Assembly: GCA_903895725.1 (NCBI GenBank)
Contig: CAITUV010000036.1
Coordinates: 62,001 to 126,000 of the forward strand
DNA from: an uncultured Myxococcales bacterium
Lineage (GTDB): Bacteria > Myxococcota_A > UBA9042 > CAIXZC01
Direction of reading: 5' to 3'
Length of the DNA: 64,000 bases
How positions within the stretch are numbered: position 1 is the stretch's first letter; every line of letters begins with the position of its first letter. Below are positions 9,301 to 17,740 of this stretch, one piece after another. The position numbers were made by a program, and so were the translations under genes. A model generated the notes under the pieces. The model did not search any database. It saw nothing but the letters and a program-made list of their open reading frames with translations, and had not been told where the DNA came from.

Positions 9301-10146
9301 ACGCTCCAGCGGGCCCATGAGGCCGAACAGATCTGCATCGAGAAGCTGACCAACGTGGCCTGGGAGCTTCGGACCGCCCGGATCTATCAGCTGGCTGCCC
9401 TCGGATGGATGGGACGCTTCGGCGAATGCCGGACCCGCACCCGGGAGATGGTGGCGGACGCGCTCGGTCGCAACGACCTGCACACGGTCAACCACATGAG
9501 GGCCGGCTCCATGCTCCACCTCGGGCTCATGCAGGATGACCCGGAAGGAGCGATCAAGGACATTGCCGAGTGCGTGGGTGACATGTCGCACAGTGCATTC
9601 ACGCTCCTCCACTTCTATGCGCTGCGCAGCCGGGTCTGCATCGAGCTGTACCTGTCCAACGCCAGGGAAGCGGTCCGGCTGGCCGACGAGCTGGTCTACA
9701 AGACCGGGCGCTCGACGGCCGGGCGGATCGCCCTGACCCGCATCTACGTGCTCGAAATGCTGGCCAACAGCCGCCTCTGCGCTGCAGGCAGCGTCCTGCC
9801 TGTCGAAGCGGCGGTCGCCACCGTGCTGAAATGCTCACAGCAGGCCGAGGCCATCGGCCTGCCCTGGACGCATGCGCTGGCCGCGCTCTGGCGGGGACAG
9901 GCGGCCGCCTCCTCCGGGAGACCAGACGATGCCCACCGTCACCTCGAGGCGGCCCTGTCTCGCTTCGACCAGCTCGACATGAAGCTCTATTCGGCAGCGG
10001 CAAAATGCCTCATCGGAGAGACGCTCGGGGGAGAATCGGGGCGTACCCTCGGCGAGAGTGCGCTTTCGTCGATCGGCTCCGAAGGGGTCAAGCGTCCGGA
10101 CCGGGTCATCGCCATGGTGGCCCCCAGAATCGGGAGGGAAGGGTGA
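6337..10146 (+). CDS. Ser/Thr protein kinase with ATPase and TPR-like regions (PknK-like)
   Basis: A 1269-residue cytoplasmic signalling protein. The kinase domain spans about residues 15-315: glycine loop GKGGMG (22-27), VALK lysine, HRDLKPSN (177-184, catalytic Asp179), DFG (from Asp197), and SPEQ/SDWYSVG in the activation and helix-F regions. A STAND/AAA-16 ATPase follows (about 335-700) with Walker A GPSGMGKSA and Walker B LAIDDLQW. The remaining about 550 residues are helical, Ala/Leu-rich TPR-like repeats. This architecture is common in Myxococcota and in PknK; it senses or scaffolds partners through the helical repeats. The stop codon overlaps the start of the FadL-type porin gene (GTGA), so the two are translationally coupled. 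Confidence 0.93.
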   Translation: MDDLFDQHQPLFQRFDLIRMIGKGGMGTVFEAFDRLRNARVALKLLSHFGPTQLYLFKQEFRSLANIVHPNLVGLHELLSEKDTWFFTMDLIEGKGFLDYVRGELLRPLDTTIYSSSVGGLDSTFAPHSSPDDSIVLSERLGPSLAELPPAAELRLRRSLGGLAAGVTALHAAGKVHRDLKPSNVMVRGDERVIILDFGLVMDVAPGADDPALRDHVTGTIPYLSPEQAAGAQLTPASDWYSVGVMLYEALTGHYPFGGSIAQILDAKRGKLPRPPVQVAPGIPPDLDALCRRMLSTSPADRPSDEEIMTVLGVQAEATTELTSTAALGGEEARLVGRDDLNRKLSEAYDACLAGKPVLVRVQGPSGMGKSALVRSFLSDLQQEGTVVLSGRCYERESVPYKALDPLVDRLTRYLLTLPPERVEALMPRHVRALAQVFPVLDRVPAARDAVRRSDTALDARELRRRAFGALRELLARLAEQVPLVLAIDDLQWGDVDSALLLQELLRPPDPPSVLLVASFRSDVAEGNLVLLPLLEHGSREGETAYDIPVGPLPADEAERLALTHLAPTLSDRSPLAAHIARESGGIPFFVEELSRFAALSASEGTTFVGGELVSLDEYTRKRVARLPAEARLLVEVVAVAGHPLPLEAACRASGQETIPWDSVRLLQAAHMVSTRGLHGGQRVECYHDRIREAVSAAVESDRKQGLHRMLASTLESIPDIESDLLALHYRECGELIRAATYARRAADQAVASLAFDRAAALYRAALSMGAWSPAEQAAIQKALADTLANAGRGVEAAEEFLRLATAADPGAGWRLQLQAADQLLRVGHVDRGKTILGDVLKRFGMKIPASNAAAIAAYFWFRARLKLRSQRFVRRNQEEVPSYLLDRIDACWAVSLGFGLVDPMRASSFQFRCLLYSLQAGEPYRIARSLASESAYSAAFGGKGFGRADELLEQAEHLAREANSTHALAIVRVCGAIAAFQQGNWTVTLQRAHEAEQICIEKLTNVAWELRTARIYQLAALGWMGRFGECRTRTREMVADALGRNDLHTVNHMRAGSMLHLGLMQDDPEGAIKDIAECVGDMSHSAFTLLHFYALRSRVCIELYLSNAREAVRLADELVYKTGRSTAGRIALTRIYVLEMLANSRLCAAGSVLPVEAAVATVLKCSQQAEAIGLPWTHALAALWRGQAAASSGRPDDAHRHLEAALSRFDQLDMKLYSAAAKCLIGETLGGESGRTLGESALSSIGSEGVKRPDRVIAMVAPRIGREG

Positions 10147-11459
10147 GAACGCTGAGATGCCGGGCCGGAACGGTTGCCGTCCTCGGGGTCGGCCTTGGAC
10201 TGTCCCTGTCCCTACTGCTCACCGGGCTTCCGGTGCGTGCCGGCGGGTTCCACAATGCGGACGTGGGAACTCGACGGATGGGCATGTTTGCCAACATCGC
10301 AAAACCCGACGATCCGACCGCCATCTTCCACAACCCGGCGGGGCTGGTCCTGGTACCGGGAACCCAGCTCTACACGTCTCTCTCGATGTTCTTCCTGGAC
10401 ATCGGCCTGCGCCTCTACGACAGCCAGGGAAACCTGCGGCCCGACGACCACGAGATCAAGCCCGACTGGAACATCGGAGCGCTCCCGTTCATCGGCGTGA
10501 GCTCTGACCTCGGAACCGAGCGGCTCCGAATCGGATTTGCTGCCTATGCACCCAACGCATACGGGGCGGCCCTGCCGGACGACGAACCTACCCGGTACCA
10601 TGCGACGCGAGTCCTGTTTCTCGGCAGCCGGGCCACGGGCTCCGTTGCCTGGGAGGTCACTCGGAAGCTGTCCGTGGCCGCCAGCGCCAGCCTGGTGCAC
10701 CTCTACCTCACGGCAAACCGGAAGATGAATCCCCTGGTTCTCCAGGATGCGGACCACCGGTTCGATGACCCGGACGTCACGGGGGAGTTCGACTCGGAGC
10801 TGGCACTCGACGGCCAGGGATTCTCCTGGGCCGTGGACCTCGGGGTCCTGCTTCGCCCCATCGACACGCTCAGCATCGGGGCCGCATTCTTCGGTGGCTC
10901 GTCCGTCCGCCTCAAGGGGGACGTGGAGCTCACCTCTCCCGACGGCAGCACGCAGCGCACGACGCACACTACCGACATGGTGATCCCCTTCACGCTCCAG
11001 GGAGGCATCAACTGGGAGTTCGCACCGGGCTTCGAAGTGGGATTCGACTACCGGTACTACCACTACCAGGTCTTCCAGGAACAGTACACGAAGCTTTCGG
11101 CACCGCTCATGGGGATGACGGAGATGCGGGATGCCAAGAACTACGGGAACTCGGGGAACTGGTGCGTCGGCCTCCTGTACCGCCCTGTCGAGCCGCTCGA
11201 GCTCATGGCCGGCTACCAGCAGGACTACACGCCGATTCCCGACCAGACGTACAGCCTGGACAACCCCAGCCGGGACCAGCGTGGTGTGGGATTCGGAGCG
11301 CGCTGGCAGGCCACCGAGAGGCACCGGGTCGGTCTCTCCTTCGTGCGCAACTGGTTCGACCTGGTGGACGTGCAGGAATCCACGGGCAATCCCCCCTCGA
11401 ATGCCAAGGGGCACGGCGCCAACTTCGAAGTCGGCATCGACTGGATGTGGACGCTGTAG
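10143..11459 (+). CDS. FadL/OmpP1/TodX-family outer-membrane protein
   Basis: A 438-residue beta-barrel protein with a signal peptide (LGLSLSLLLTGLPVRAGG). The mature N-terminus holds the family hallmark GTRRMGMFANIAKPDDPTA then HNPAGL, matching the hatch region of FadL-type transporters of hydrophobic compounds. Alternating aromatic/polar strands continue to a C-terminal strand. The GTG at 10143 overlaps the kinase stop (GTGA) and gives the signal peptide at the right place, so it is preferred over upstream codons in the same frame. Likely substrates are long-chain fatty acids or hydrocarbons; the specific one is unknown. It ends directly against the convergent lipoprotein gene with no spacer. 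Confidence 0.88.
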   Translation: MRTLRCRAGTVAVLGVGLGLSLSLLLTGLPVRAGGFHNADVGTRRMGMFANIAKPDDPTAIFHNPAGLVLVPGTQLYTSLSMFFLDIGLRLYDSQGNLRPDDHEIKPDWNIGALPFIGVSSDLGTERLRIGFAAYAPNAYGAALPDDEPTRYHATRVLFLGSRATGSVAWEVTRKLSVAASASLVHLYLTANRKMNPLVLQDADHRFDDPDVTGEFDSELALDGQGFSWAVDLGVLLRPIDTLSIGAAFFGGSSVRLKGDVELTSPDGSTQRTTHTTDMVIPFTLQGGINWEFAPGFEVGFDYRYYHYQVFQEQYTKLSAPLMGMTEMRDAKNYGNSGNWCVGLLYRPVEPLELMAGYQQDYTPIPDQTYSLDNPSRDQRGVGFGARWQATERHRVGLSFVRNWFDLVDVQESTGNPPSNAKGHGANFEVGIDWMWTL

Positions 11460-13319
11460 CTACGGCTTGTAAGACTCGATGTAGTACAGGAGCGCCTCGA
11501 GCCGCTGGTTCCACACCTTGACCGACTCGACGTTCTTCTTGTCTTCCGAAGCGATGAGGTCACGCAGCATGGCGGCTGCCGCTGCGGTGTCGGCGATGCC
11601 CTGCCGTTCCATGCCGAGCAGAATGACCTGGCGAAGGTCGCCGTACAGCTCGTCGTCATAGTCGAGAGCGGCGTAGACCTTGCCGAAGGCCTTGAGGATC
11701 TCGGCCCGCTCTTCCTTCTTGCCGGAGAGGCGGCCCAGGTGCAGCGCTGCCTTGGCGCGGGCCATGGCCTTGACGTACTCGGTCTCGCGGTCGTCGACGC
11801 CCTTGACCGTATCGGGGTCATAGACCACGCTGTTGCCCTCGACCTTGCCCTGACCGCCCTGGAGCACGGTGAGCAGGCAGACCATGTTCTCCTTGCACGC
11901 AGCGGACACGTTGACCAGCACCTTGATGTCGATCTGGTCGAGACGCTCCTGGATGTCCTCCGACTTCTCGACATCGCCGAAGTTCTCATCGAAGCCGTCG
12001 ATGTAGATGTCGTTGAACTGCTCGATGTGCGCTGCATCGAGGCCATAGGCCAGCGGCTGGACGAAACGGATCACGAAGTCGGATTCCTTGGCCGGCTCGC
12101 CCAGGGAGGGCTTGGCCTCCTTGGCCTTGGGATCGTCCGTGTCTTCTTCCTCCACGTCGGTCTGGGGCTCGTAGCTGACCTTGAGCAGCGTCTCCATGGA
12201 GGCCGGCGTGAAGTTGAATGCCAGGCCGAGCGCGAGCTGGAGGCGGGCGCTACCTTCCACGTTGCGGTCGCGGATGAGCTTGAGGGCCTCGGGCATCTGC
12301 TCGGCGGTCATGACGGACATGATTCCCCACGAGTCGAACTTCAAGCTGTTGGTCATCTCGATGGTCCAGTCCAGCTTCAGCGCATCGGGAAGGTTGGCCG
12401 GCTCGATGACGGGGCGCGCGATGTCCCGCAGCATGGCACCAGCGGCCCGCGGGTCGCGAAGCTGAGCGAGCACCATCGGCACGCGCATGCCCTTTCTCCA
12501 CTTCCACTCGGAGATCGCGTTCTTCACGGCGAACTCTTCCATATAGCGGACCTTCTCGTCCCCCGGCTTGGATTCCATGATGTCCAGCAGGAACGGGGTC
12601 GCGGCATGCCCGACCTGGAGCAGCGACTTGACCGACTCCTTGAAGGTGGTGCCTCCGTCCTTGGCCACCAGGAACAACCCCCGAGCCAGTGCCTTGATGG
12701 CCTCGGGATTGCGCGTCTTGAGCTTTCCGAGCCCTTCCACGGCCAGCTTGTTGACCTCGATTCCCTGGATGTCCGGGGTGTTGTTGGCCAGGCCGATGAG
12801 CATCTCTTCCAGGTCCTCGCTGAGCCCCATCTCGTCGGCAGCCAGCAGGCGCAGCGCCGGGGCGTAAGCCGAGGCAAACTGCGGCTGGGCCGTCTTGACG
12901 TCTTCCCGCATCATCTTGAGCAGGTCGGGCTTGAGCTCCAGCAGCTTCCACTCCGCGATGTTGGCCGCCGCAAGGGACGCCGTGTCGGGCGACTGGAGTG
13001 CCAGCTTGAGCAGCTCGATGTAGACTGGCTTCTTCTTCTCGAACTTCTCGGCCTCGGTCTTGAATTCTTCGGGATCGGGGGACCAGATCCGGGTGAGCAC
13101 CCGGATGATCTCCTTGTTAAACTTGCCCTGACGGGGGTCGAACATGTCCTTCATGATCGGGACCGCGTCCTGACACTTCTTCTCGGCAATGTTCTCCAAT
13201 GCCTCCTTCGGATCGGTTCCGCCCAGGAGCGAGACGTACTTGCTGCACTCGCTCTCCTCACCGTGGGTACAGCCAAGTCCAAGCCCGAGCACGAGCAACA
13301 CCAGGAATCGCTTCATCAT
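11460..13319 (-). CDS. Lipoprotein with HEAT-like helical repeats
   Basis: A 619-residue protein with a lipoprotein signal (LVLLVLGLGLGC, lipidation near residue 17). The mature part is almost entirely helical and built from degenerate repeats of Ala/Leu-rich helix pairs (segments such as AVEGLGKLKTRNPEAIKALARG and ATPFLLDIME), resembling HEAT or ARM solenoids. An acidic spacer (EEEDTDDPKAKEAKPSLGEPAKE) interrupts it near residue 425. No enzyme motif is seen; a periplasmic scaffold is inferred. The start with two consecutive Met codons follows an AGGGGGG box. It abuts the porin gene tail to tail. Confidence 0.82.
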   Translation of the reverse strand: MMKRFLVLLVLGLGLGCTHGEESECSKYVSLLGGTDPKEALENIAEKKCQDAVPIMKDMFDPRQGKFNKEIIRVLTRIWSPDPEEFKTEAEKFEKKKPVYIELLKLALQSPDTASLAAANIAEWKLLELKPDLLKMMREDVKTAQPQFASAYAPALRLLAADEMGLSEDLEEMLIGLANNTPDIQGIEVNKLAVEGLGKLKTRNPEAIKALARGLFLVAKDGGTTFKESVKSLLQVGHAATPFLLDIMESKPGDEKVRYMEEFAVKNAISEWKWRKGMRVPMVLAQLRDPRAAGAMLRDIARPVIEPANLPDALKLDWTIEMTNSLKFDSWGIMSVMTAEQMPEALKLIRDRNVEGSARLQLALGLAFNFTPASMETLLKVSYEPQTDVEEEDTDDPKAKEAKPSLGEPAKESDFVIRFVQPLAYGLDAAHIEQFNDIYIDGFDENFGDVEKSEDIQERLDQIDIKVLVNVSAACKENMVCLLTVLQGGQGKVEGNSVVYDPDTVKGVDDRETEYVKAMARAKAALHLGRLSGKKEERAEILKAFGKVYAALDYDDELYGDLRQVILLGMERQGIADTAAAAAMLRDLIASEDKKNVESVKVWNQRLEALLYYIESYKP

Positions 13320-13372
13320 CAGCCCCCCCTGCATGGCAGTGACCAGATGGTCCCTTCCTTCAAAGTAGGCCA

Positions 13373-13402
13373 ACTATAGCTGTGCGCTGCAAAGCAAGTC
13401 AA
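13373..13402 (-). promoter_or_regulatory. Candidate promoter for the helical-repeat lipoprotein
   Basis: Reading leftward: -35 TTGACT (13402-13397), 18-base spacer, -10 TATAGT (13378-13373), about 54 bases before the start codon. Confidence 0.45.
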
Positions 13403-13444
13403 GCGGAATGACGGGGGGGTTTTCGGGGGAGAAATCCAGGGGCG

Positions 13445-15412
13445 CTACGCGGGGAGCACGCACGCGCCGTCCGTGCACGTCGCTCCCTCGGGGCACTGCC
13501 CGCAGCTCCCTCCGCAGCCGTCGTCGCCGCATGCCTTCCCGTCGCATGCGGGCTGACAGACGCACTGCCCCTCGATGCACGCATCCTGGGGGCCGGCACA
13601 GGTGCCGCAAGCGCCGCTGCAGCCGTCGTCGCCGCATGCCTTGCCTTCGCATGCAGGCTGACAGATGCACTGCCCCTCGACGCACGCCTCCTGCAGGCCG
13701 GCACAGGTGCCGCAAACGCCCCCGCACCCGTCGTCGCCGCACACCTTCCCGTCGCAGGCCGGCTGGCACTGCTCGTAGCAGGCATTCTTGAAGCACCACG
13801 GCGCTTCCGGAGGGCAGGTGCCGCACGTGGCACCGCAGCCGTCGTCGCCGCACGCCTTGCCTTCGCATGCAGGCTGACAGATGCACTGCCCCTCGATGCA
13901 CGCATCCTGCAGGCCGGCACAGGTGCCGCAAACGCCCCCGCAGCCGTCGTCGCCGCATACCTTCCCATCGCAGGCCGGCTGGCAGACGCACAGACCGTCG
14001 ATGCACGCGTCCTGGGGGCCAAGGCACTCCCCGCACGGGCCGCCGCACCCGTCATCGCCGCATTCCTTGCCCACGCAGGACGGCTGGCAGACGCAGATGG
14101 CATCGATGCAGGCATACTGCGCTCCGGGGCACTTGCCGCAGACGCCGCCGCACCCGTCCGGACCGCACTCCTTGCCCGTGCATTCCGGGGTGCACGAGCA
14201 CCCGACCGCCAGCTTGAACGAGCCCGACAAACCGTTGTACCCGTCCACGACCAGGAGGTACTCCTCCCCCGCCGTGACCTTGGCCGTGAAGTCGACATCG
14301 CCATACGCGTAGCACGCCTCGCTGGAGCAGCCGCCCTGGAGGAGATAGATGTCCGGATCGAACCCCTTGTAGTCGGACACCACGACCGAGATCTCGCCGT
14401 CGAAGGTCGGGGTGAACTTGTAGCTCACCTCCGGCCCGCTGTCCTCCCAGGGAACACATCCAAAGAAGTCATAAGCATTGTTGCTGTCCGCCGTCGTCCC
14501 CGTGACGGGCTGACCGCAGCTCACCAGGTCGAGCGGAGTGCAGACCTTGGCGCACAGGCCGTCGTCCGAGCAGGCGATTCCGGCCTCGCACTCTCCGCAG
14601 CTTCCGTTGCAGCTATCGTCGCCGCACTCGCGGCCAAGGCAGTCGGGCTGGCAGACGCACAACCCGTCCACGCAGAGGTCCAGCGCTCCCGGACACGTCC
14701 CGCACTTGCCCCCACATCCGTCGTCCCCGCACTGCTTCTCGTCGCAGGCCGTAAACTCGCACAGCCCGGCCACGCACCCCTCACCGCACTCGCAATCGCC
14801 GCACGACTTGCCGCAGCCGTCGTCGCCGCACTCCTTCCCCTCGCAGCCGATGTAAAGGCAGACCCCCTCCTCACACTCCTCGCCGCAACCGCAGCTCCCG
14901 CAGTCGCCGCCACAGCCGTCATCGCCGCACGACTTGCCCTGGCAGGAGGGGTTGCACTGGCACTGGCCGTCGACGCACCACATGTTCATCCCGCTGCAGT
15001 CGCCGCAGCTCCCGCCGCATCCGTCGGGACCGCACACCTTGCCCTCGCAGCTCGGCTCGCACACGCAGATGCCGTCGAGACAGGCGTTCTTGAACGCCGG
15101 GCACTCGCCGCACGTTCCGCCGCAGCCGTCGTCGCCGCACTCCTTCCCGTCGCAGTCCTTCTCGCAGATACACTGGCCGTCGATGCACTGGTCGTTGGCA
15201 TTCGGACAGGTCCCGCACTGGCCCCCGCATCCGTCGGGACCGCACTTCTTCTCCCAGCAGATGGGCGTGCAATCCGCGCTCAAATCCTGGGTCAGACTAT
15301 CGCCCCCGCCCACGTCGTCGGCCGTCTCGTTGCCGTTCTTCCCCGAGCATCCGGCGACCACGGCCCCCACCATCAGTCCTGCCAACGCGACGACAAGAAC
15401 CTTGCGTTTCAT
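13445..15412 (-). CDS. Lipoprotein with 14 CGDDGCGG cysteine repeats and a PPC-like insert
   Basis: A 655-residue exported lipoprotein (signal ending VVAGC). Fourteen tandem units of about 33-37 residues follow the pattern C-x-GK-x-CGDDGCGG-x-CG-x-C with a trailing C-x-DG-x-C-x-C; each likely forms a small disulfide-bonded module. Between units 7 and 8 lies a domain of about 110 residues (starts CTPLDLVSCGQPVTG, contains SYKFTP, FDPDIYLL, GEEYLLVVDGY) that matches bacterial pre-peptidase C-terminal (PPC) beta-sandwich domains. Units 9-13 are nearly identical, indicating recent tandem duplication. A spacer or adhesin role at the surface is inferred. GAGGT precedes the ATG. The function is not known for the family. 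Confidence 0.87.
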   Translation of the reverse strand: MKRKVLVVALAGLMVGAVVAGCSGKNGNETADDVGGGDSLTQDLSADCTPICWEKKCGPDGCGGQCGTCPNANDQCIDGQCICEKDCDGKECGDDGCGGTCGECPAFKNACLDGICVCEPSCEGKVCGPDGCGGSCGDCSGMNMWCVDGQCQCNPSCQGKSCGDDGCGGDCGSCGCGEECEEGVCLYIGCEGKECGDDGCGKSCGDCECGEGCVAGLCEFTACDEKQCGDDGCGGKCGTCPGALDLCVDGLCVCQPDCLGRECGDDSCNGSCGECEAGIACSDDGLCAKVCTPLDLVSCGQPVTGTTADSNNAYDFFGCVPWEDSGPEVSYKFTPTFDGEISVVVSDYKGFDPDIYLLQGGCSSEACYAYGDVDFTAKVTAGEEYLLVVDGYNGLSGSFKLAVGCSCTPECTGKECGPDGCGGVCGKCPGAQYACIDAICVCQPSCVGKECGDDGCGGPCGECLGPQDACIDGLCVCQPACDGKVCGDDGCGGVCGTCAGLQDACIEGQCICQPACEGKACGDDGCGATCGTCPPEAPWCFKNACYEQCQPACDGKVCGDDGCGGVCGTCAGLQEACVEGQCICQPACEGKACGDDGCSGACGTCAGPQDACIEGQCVCQPACDGKACGDDGCGGSCGQCPEGATCTDGACVLPA

Positions 15413-15498
15413 CGGGTCTACCTCGCTTTCCGATGTGCCCGGGACGCCATCCGACAGCCGGGCGGCGACCGGACACGCACGCGCTTCCAACCCCCCGC

Positions 15499-15527
15499 AG
15501 TACACCAGCAGGGGACGAGTAAGTCAA
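15499..15527 (-). promoter_or_regulatory. Candidate promoter for the 14-repeat lipoprotein
   Basis: Reading leftward: -35 TTGACT (15527-15522), 17-base spacer, -10 TGTACT (15504-15499). Confidence 0.35.
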
Positions 15528-15657
15528 GGATGGCGTGCGGCTGCACCAATGGCGTACCCTTGCGCCAGATTCGACGATGCCCCCAGCCCCGGAAATGGCG
15601 GGGAAGTTGCCTGGCACAGGTCTTGCTTTCCGTCTGGCGTTGACAACGGAGGGCACC

Positions 15658-16485
15658 ATGACCGCATGTCTCGACTCGACGATGAACCGGACCACGGACC
15701 TGTGGCTCGAGGAGCAGCGCCGCCTCTACGATGGAGCCTTCTACCGCACCAACCGGTGGCGGTGGGTGTTCCGGGACGACTGCCGGTACCGATGGCATCG
15801 GATGGGCGAAGTGCTGTCGATGCTCGGCGTGGCAACCGCCGGGCTCGACGTGTATGAGCTGGGATTCGGAACAGGGGACCTCCTGTTCCGCTTCCCCACG
15901 AGCTGTGCCTTGATGGGGGCGGAGCTGTCCAGCGACGCGGTCGACGCGATCCGGGCCGACCCCCGGCTGAAGGCATACCGCCCCGGCTGGTTCGACGTGA
16001 CGCCGCCCGACGGGAGCGTGCCGGTCCCCCCCTGGCCCGTGGACATCGCCATCGCGTCCCACGTCATCGAGCACGTGCCGGACGACCGGGCCATGGTGAC
16101 CCAGCTTGCCGCCGTGCTCAAGCCCGGGGGATTGATGGTCCTGTTCGTGCCGGTGGAGCCACCCGGCTTCGATCCCAAGCACCTGAGGACCTATACCGCC
16201 GCCTCGGTGGCGGAGCGGGTGCGGGAGGCGGGGCTCGAGGTGCTCCACGCGGAAGAGAACTACCACATCCGCTCGGGTCCCTTCTCCTGGATGGACCATC
16301 CGTCCCGCCACGGGTGGCCGGTGGGCGGGTTTCTCGAGGGGGTCCGCAACGTGACCATGACGCTGATCCCCTATCCTCTGGCACGGGCAACCGAGGAGCT
16401 GCTTGCCCAGGTGGGTGTCCACGGCACGCAATGCCTCGTGGTGGCCCGACGATCCGCTGGTCATTCCCGCCGCTCTGCGCGATAA
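15658..16485 (+). CDS. Class I SAM-dependent methyltransferase
   Basis: A 275-residue protein with a Rossmann-type methyltransferase core: YELGFGTGDLLFRFP (motif I, SAM binding), MGAELSS (motif II acidic residue), IAIASHVIEHVPD (motif IV, typical of type-11 methyltransferases) and LKPGGLMVLFVP (post-IV strand). Length fits small-molecule methyltransferases. The ATG at 15658 directly follows CGGAGGG; the open frame to 15535 gives only non-conserved residues. The DegT aminotransferase gene follows within 70 bases on the same strand, so a joint role in making a modified sugar or glycolipid head group is plausible; the substrate is unknown. Confidence 0.85.
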   Translation: MTACLDSTMNRTTDLWLEEQRRLYDGAFYRTNRWRWVFRDDCRYRWHRMGEVLSMLGVATAGLDVYELGFGTGDLLFRFPTSCALMGAELSSDAVDAIRADPRLKAYRPGWFDVTPPDGSVPVPPWPVDIAIASHVIEHVPDDRAMVTQLAAVLKPGGLMVLFVPVEPPGFDPKHLRTYTAASVAERVREAGLEVLHAEENYHIRSGPFSWMDHPSRHGWPVGGFLEGVRNVTMTLIPYPLARATEELLAQVGVHGTQCLVVARRSAGHSRRSAR

Positions 16486-16554
16486 ACGAGTCGTCTTCCG
16501 CCGGCACGACGGGAGGGGATGGACTGCTCCGGGCCGGCACAGCGGAGAGCCGGG

Positions 16555-17682
16555 GTGAAGGTCGAATTCTACCGCCACCAGCTGGGGGCTGCAGAGCTTC
16601 AATCAGTCGAGCAGACGCTGCAGTCGGTGTTCCTCACCACGGGACCGCGAACCGCTCAGTTCGAGCGTACGTTTGCCGAATGGCTCGGCGGCGGCGAGGC
16701 CGTCGGCACCTCGAGCTGCACGGCAGCGCTGCACCTGGCACTCTCCGCGCTGGGCATCGGGCCCGGCGACGAAGTGATCGTGCCGGCCATGACCTTCATT
16801 GCCACGGTCACTCCGGTCTGGTTCGTGCGGGCCAGGCCCGTGCTGTGCGACGTGGACCCGGCCACAGGGCTTCTCGACCCGGAGGAGGTGAAGCGACGGA
16901 TGACCCCCCGGACACGGGCTGTGATTCCGGTGCACCTGTACGGAGTCATGGCCGACATGAAGGCACTGGCGCAGACCTGTCGAGAGAGGGGCGTCGCTCT
17001 CCTGGAGGATTCGGCCCACTGTATCGAGGGGAGCCGGGACGGAGTGCGGCCGGGGCAGCTCTCCGACGCCGCCTGCTTCTCGTTCTATGCCACCAAGAAC
17101 CTGACGTGCGGAGAGGGCGGTGCCGTGCTCACCCGCACCCCGTCACTGGCCGAGCACCTGCGCCGCCTGCGGCTCCACGGCATGTCACGAAATGCAGCTG
17201 CCCGCCACTCCGGCCCCTTCGCTCATTGGGACATGGACGAGCTGGGATTCAAGTACAACATGGGAGACATCCAGGCCGCTCTCCTGCTGCCCCAACTGCC
17301 GCTGCTGAACGAGAGGCTGACCCGTCGGGAGGCCATCGCCCGCCGCTACGAGCAGGCATTCTCCGCCCTGGGAGTCCAGGTGCCGTCCGTCCCGCAGGGC
17401 GCTCGAAGCGCCCGCCACCTGTTCACCATCCGGATCCCGGACGGAGGCCGCGACCGCGTGGCCGCGGCCCTGCCCCGCATGGGGGTCGGGTGCGCGGTCA
17501 ACTATCGGGCCGTGCACACGCTGGCCTACTTCCGCAGGAGGCTTAGACACCGCCCCGAGGACTTCCCAAACGCCCTGCGATTCGGGGAGGAAACCCTCTC
17601 CCTTCCCTTCTACCCGTCGCTGACCGATGAGGAAATCGACTTCGTCGTCGGATGCGTGGAGCAGGCTCTCATCGCCTCATAG
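16555..17682 (+). CDS. DegT/DnrJ/EryC1/StrS-family PLP aminotransferase
   Basis: A 375-residue pyridoxal-phosphate sugar aminotransferase. The start VEFYRHQLG, the TTGPRTAQFER segment, SSCTAALHLAL, the PAMTFIAT strand, the EDSAHCIEG Asp that contacts the PLP ring, and the Schiff-base Lys181 in SFYATKNLTCGEGG are all family hallmarks. Such enzymes transfer an amino group from glutamate to a nucleotide-linked keto-sugar. An ATG in the same frame at 16519 is possible, but its GGAGG is only 2-4 bases away; the GTG at 16555 starts exactly where homologues usually begin and follows GGAGA. Likely cotranscribed with the methyltransferase. Confidence 0.9.
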   Translation: MKVEFYRHQLGAAELQSVEQTLQSVFLTTGPRTAQFERTFAEWLGGGEAVGTSSCTAALHLALSALGIGPGDEVIVPAMTFIATVTPVWFVRARPVLCDVDPATGLLDPEEVKRRMTPRTRAVIPVHLYGVMADMKALAQTCRERGVALLEDSAHCIEGSRDGVRPGQLSDAACFSFYATKNLTCGEGGAVLTRTPSLAEHLRRLRLHGMSRNAAARHSGPFAHWDMDELGFKYNMGDIQAALLLPQLPLLNERLTRREAIARRYEQAFSALGVQVPSVPQGARSARHLFTIRIPDGGRDRVAAALPRMGVGCAVNYRAVHTLAYFRRRLRHRPEDFPNALRFGEETLSLPFYPSLTDEEIDFVVGCVEQALIAS

Positions 17683-17740
17683 CCCACGGGTTGTCCCGCG
17701 AAAGAGACCCCGAATGGGGAGGGCGCCGGGGGAATCGGAA

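Noticed and set aside
17708..17719. CCCC-GAAT-GGGG hairpin between convergent genes
   Set aside because: Only 4 bp with no T-tract; too weak to call a terminator.
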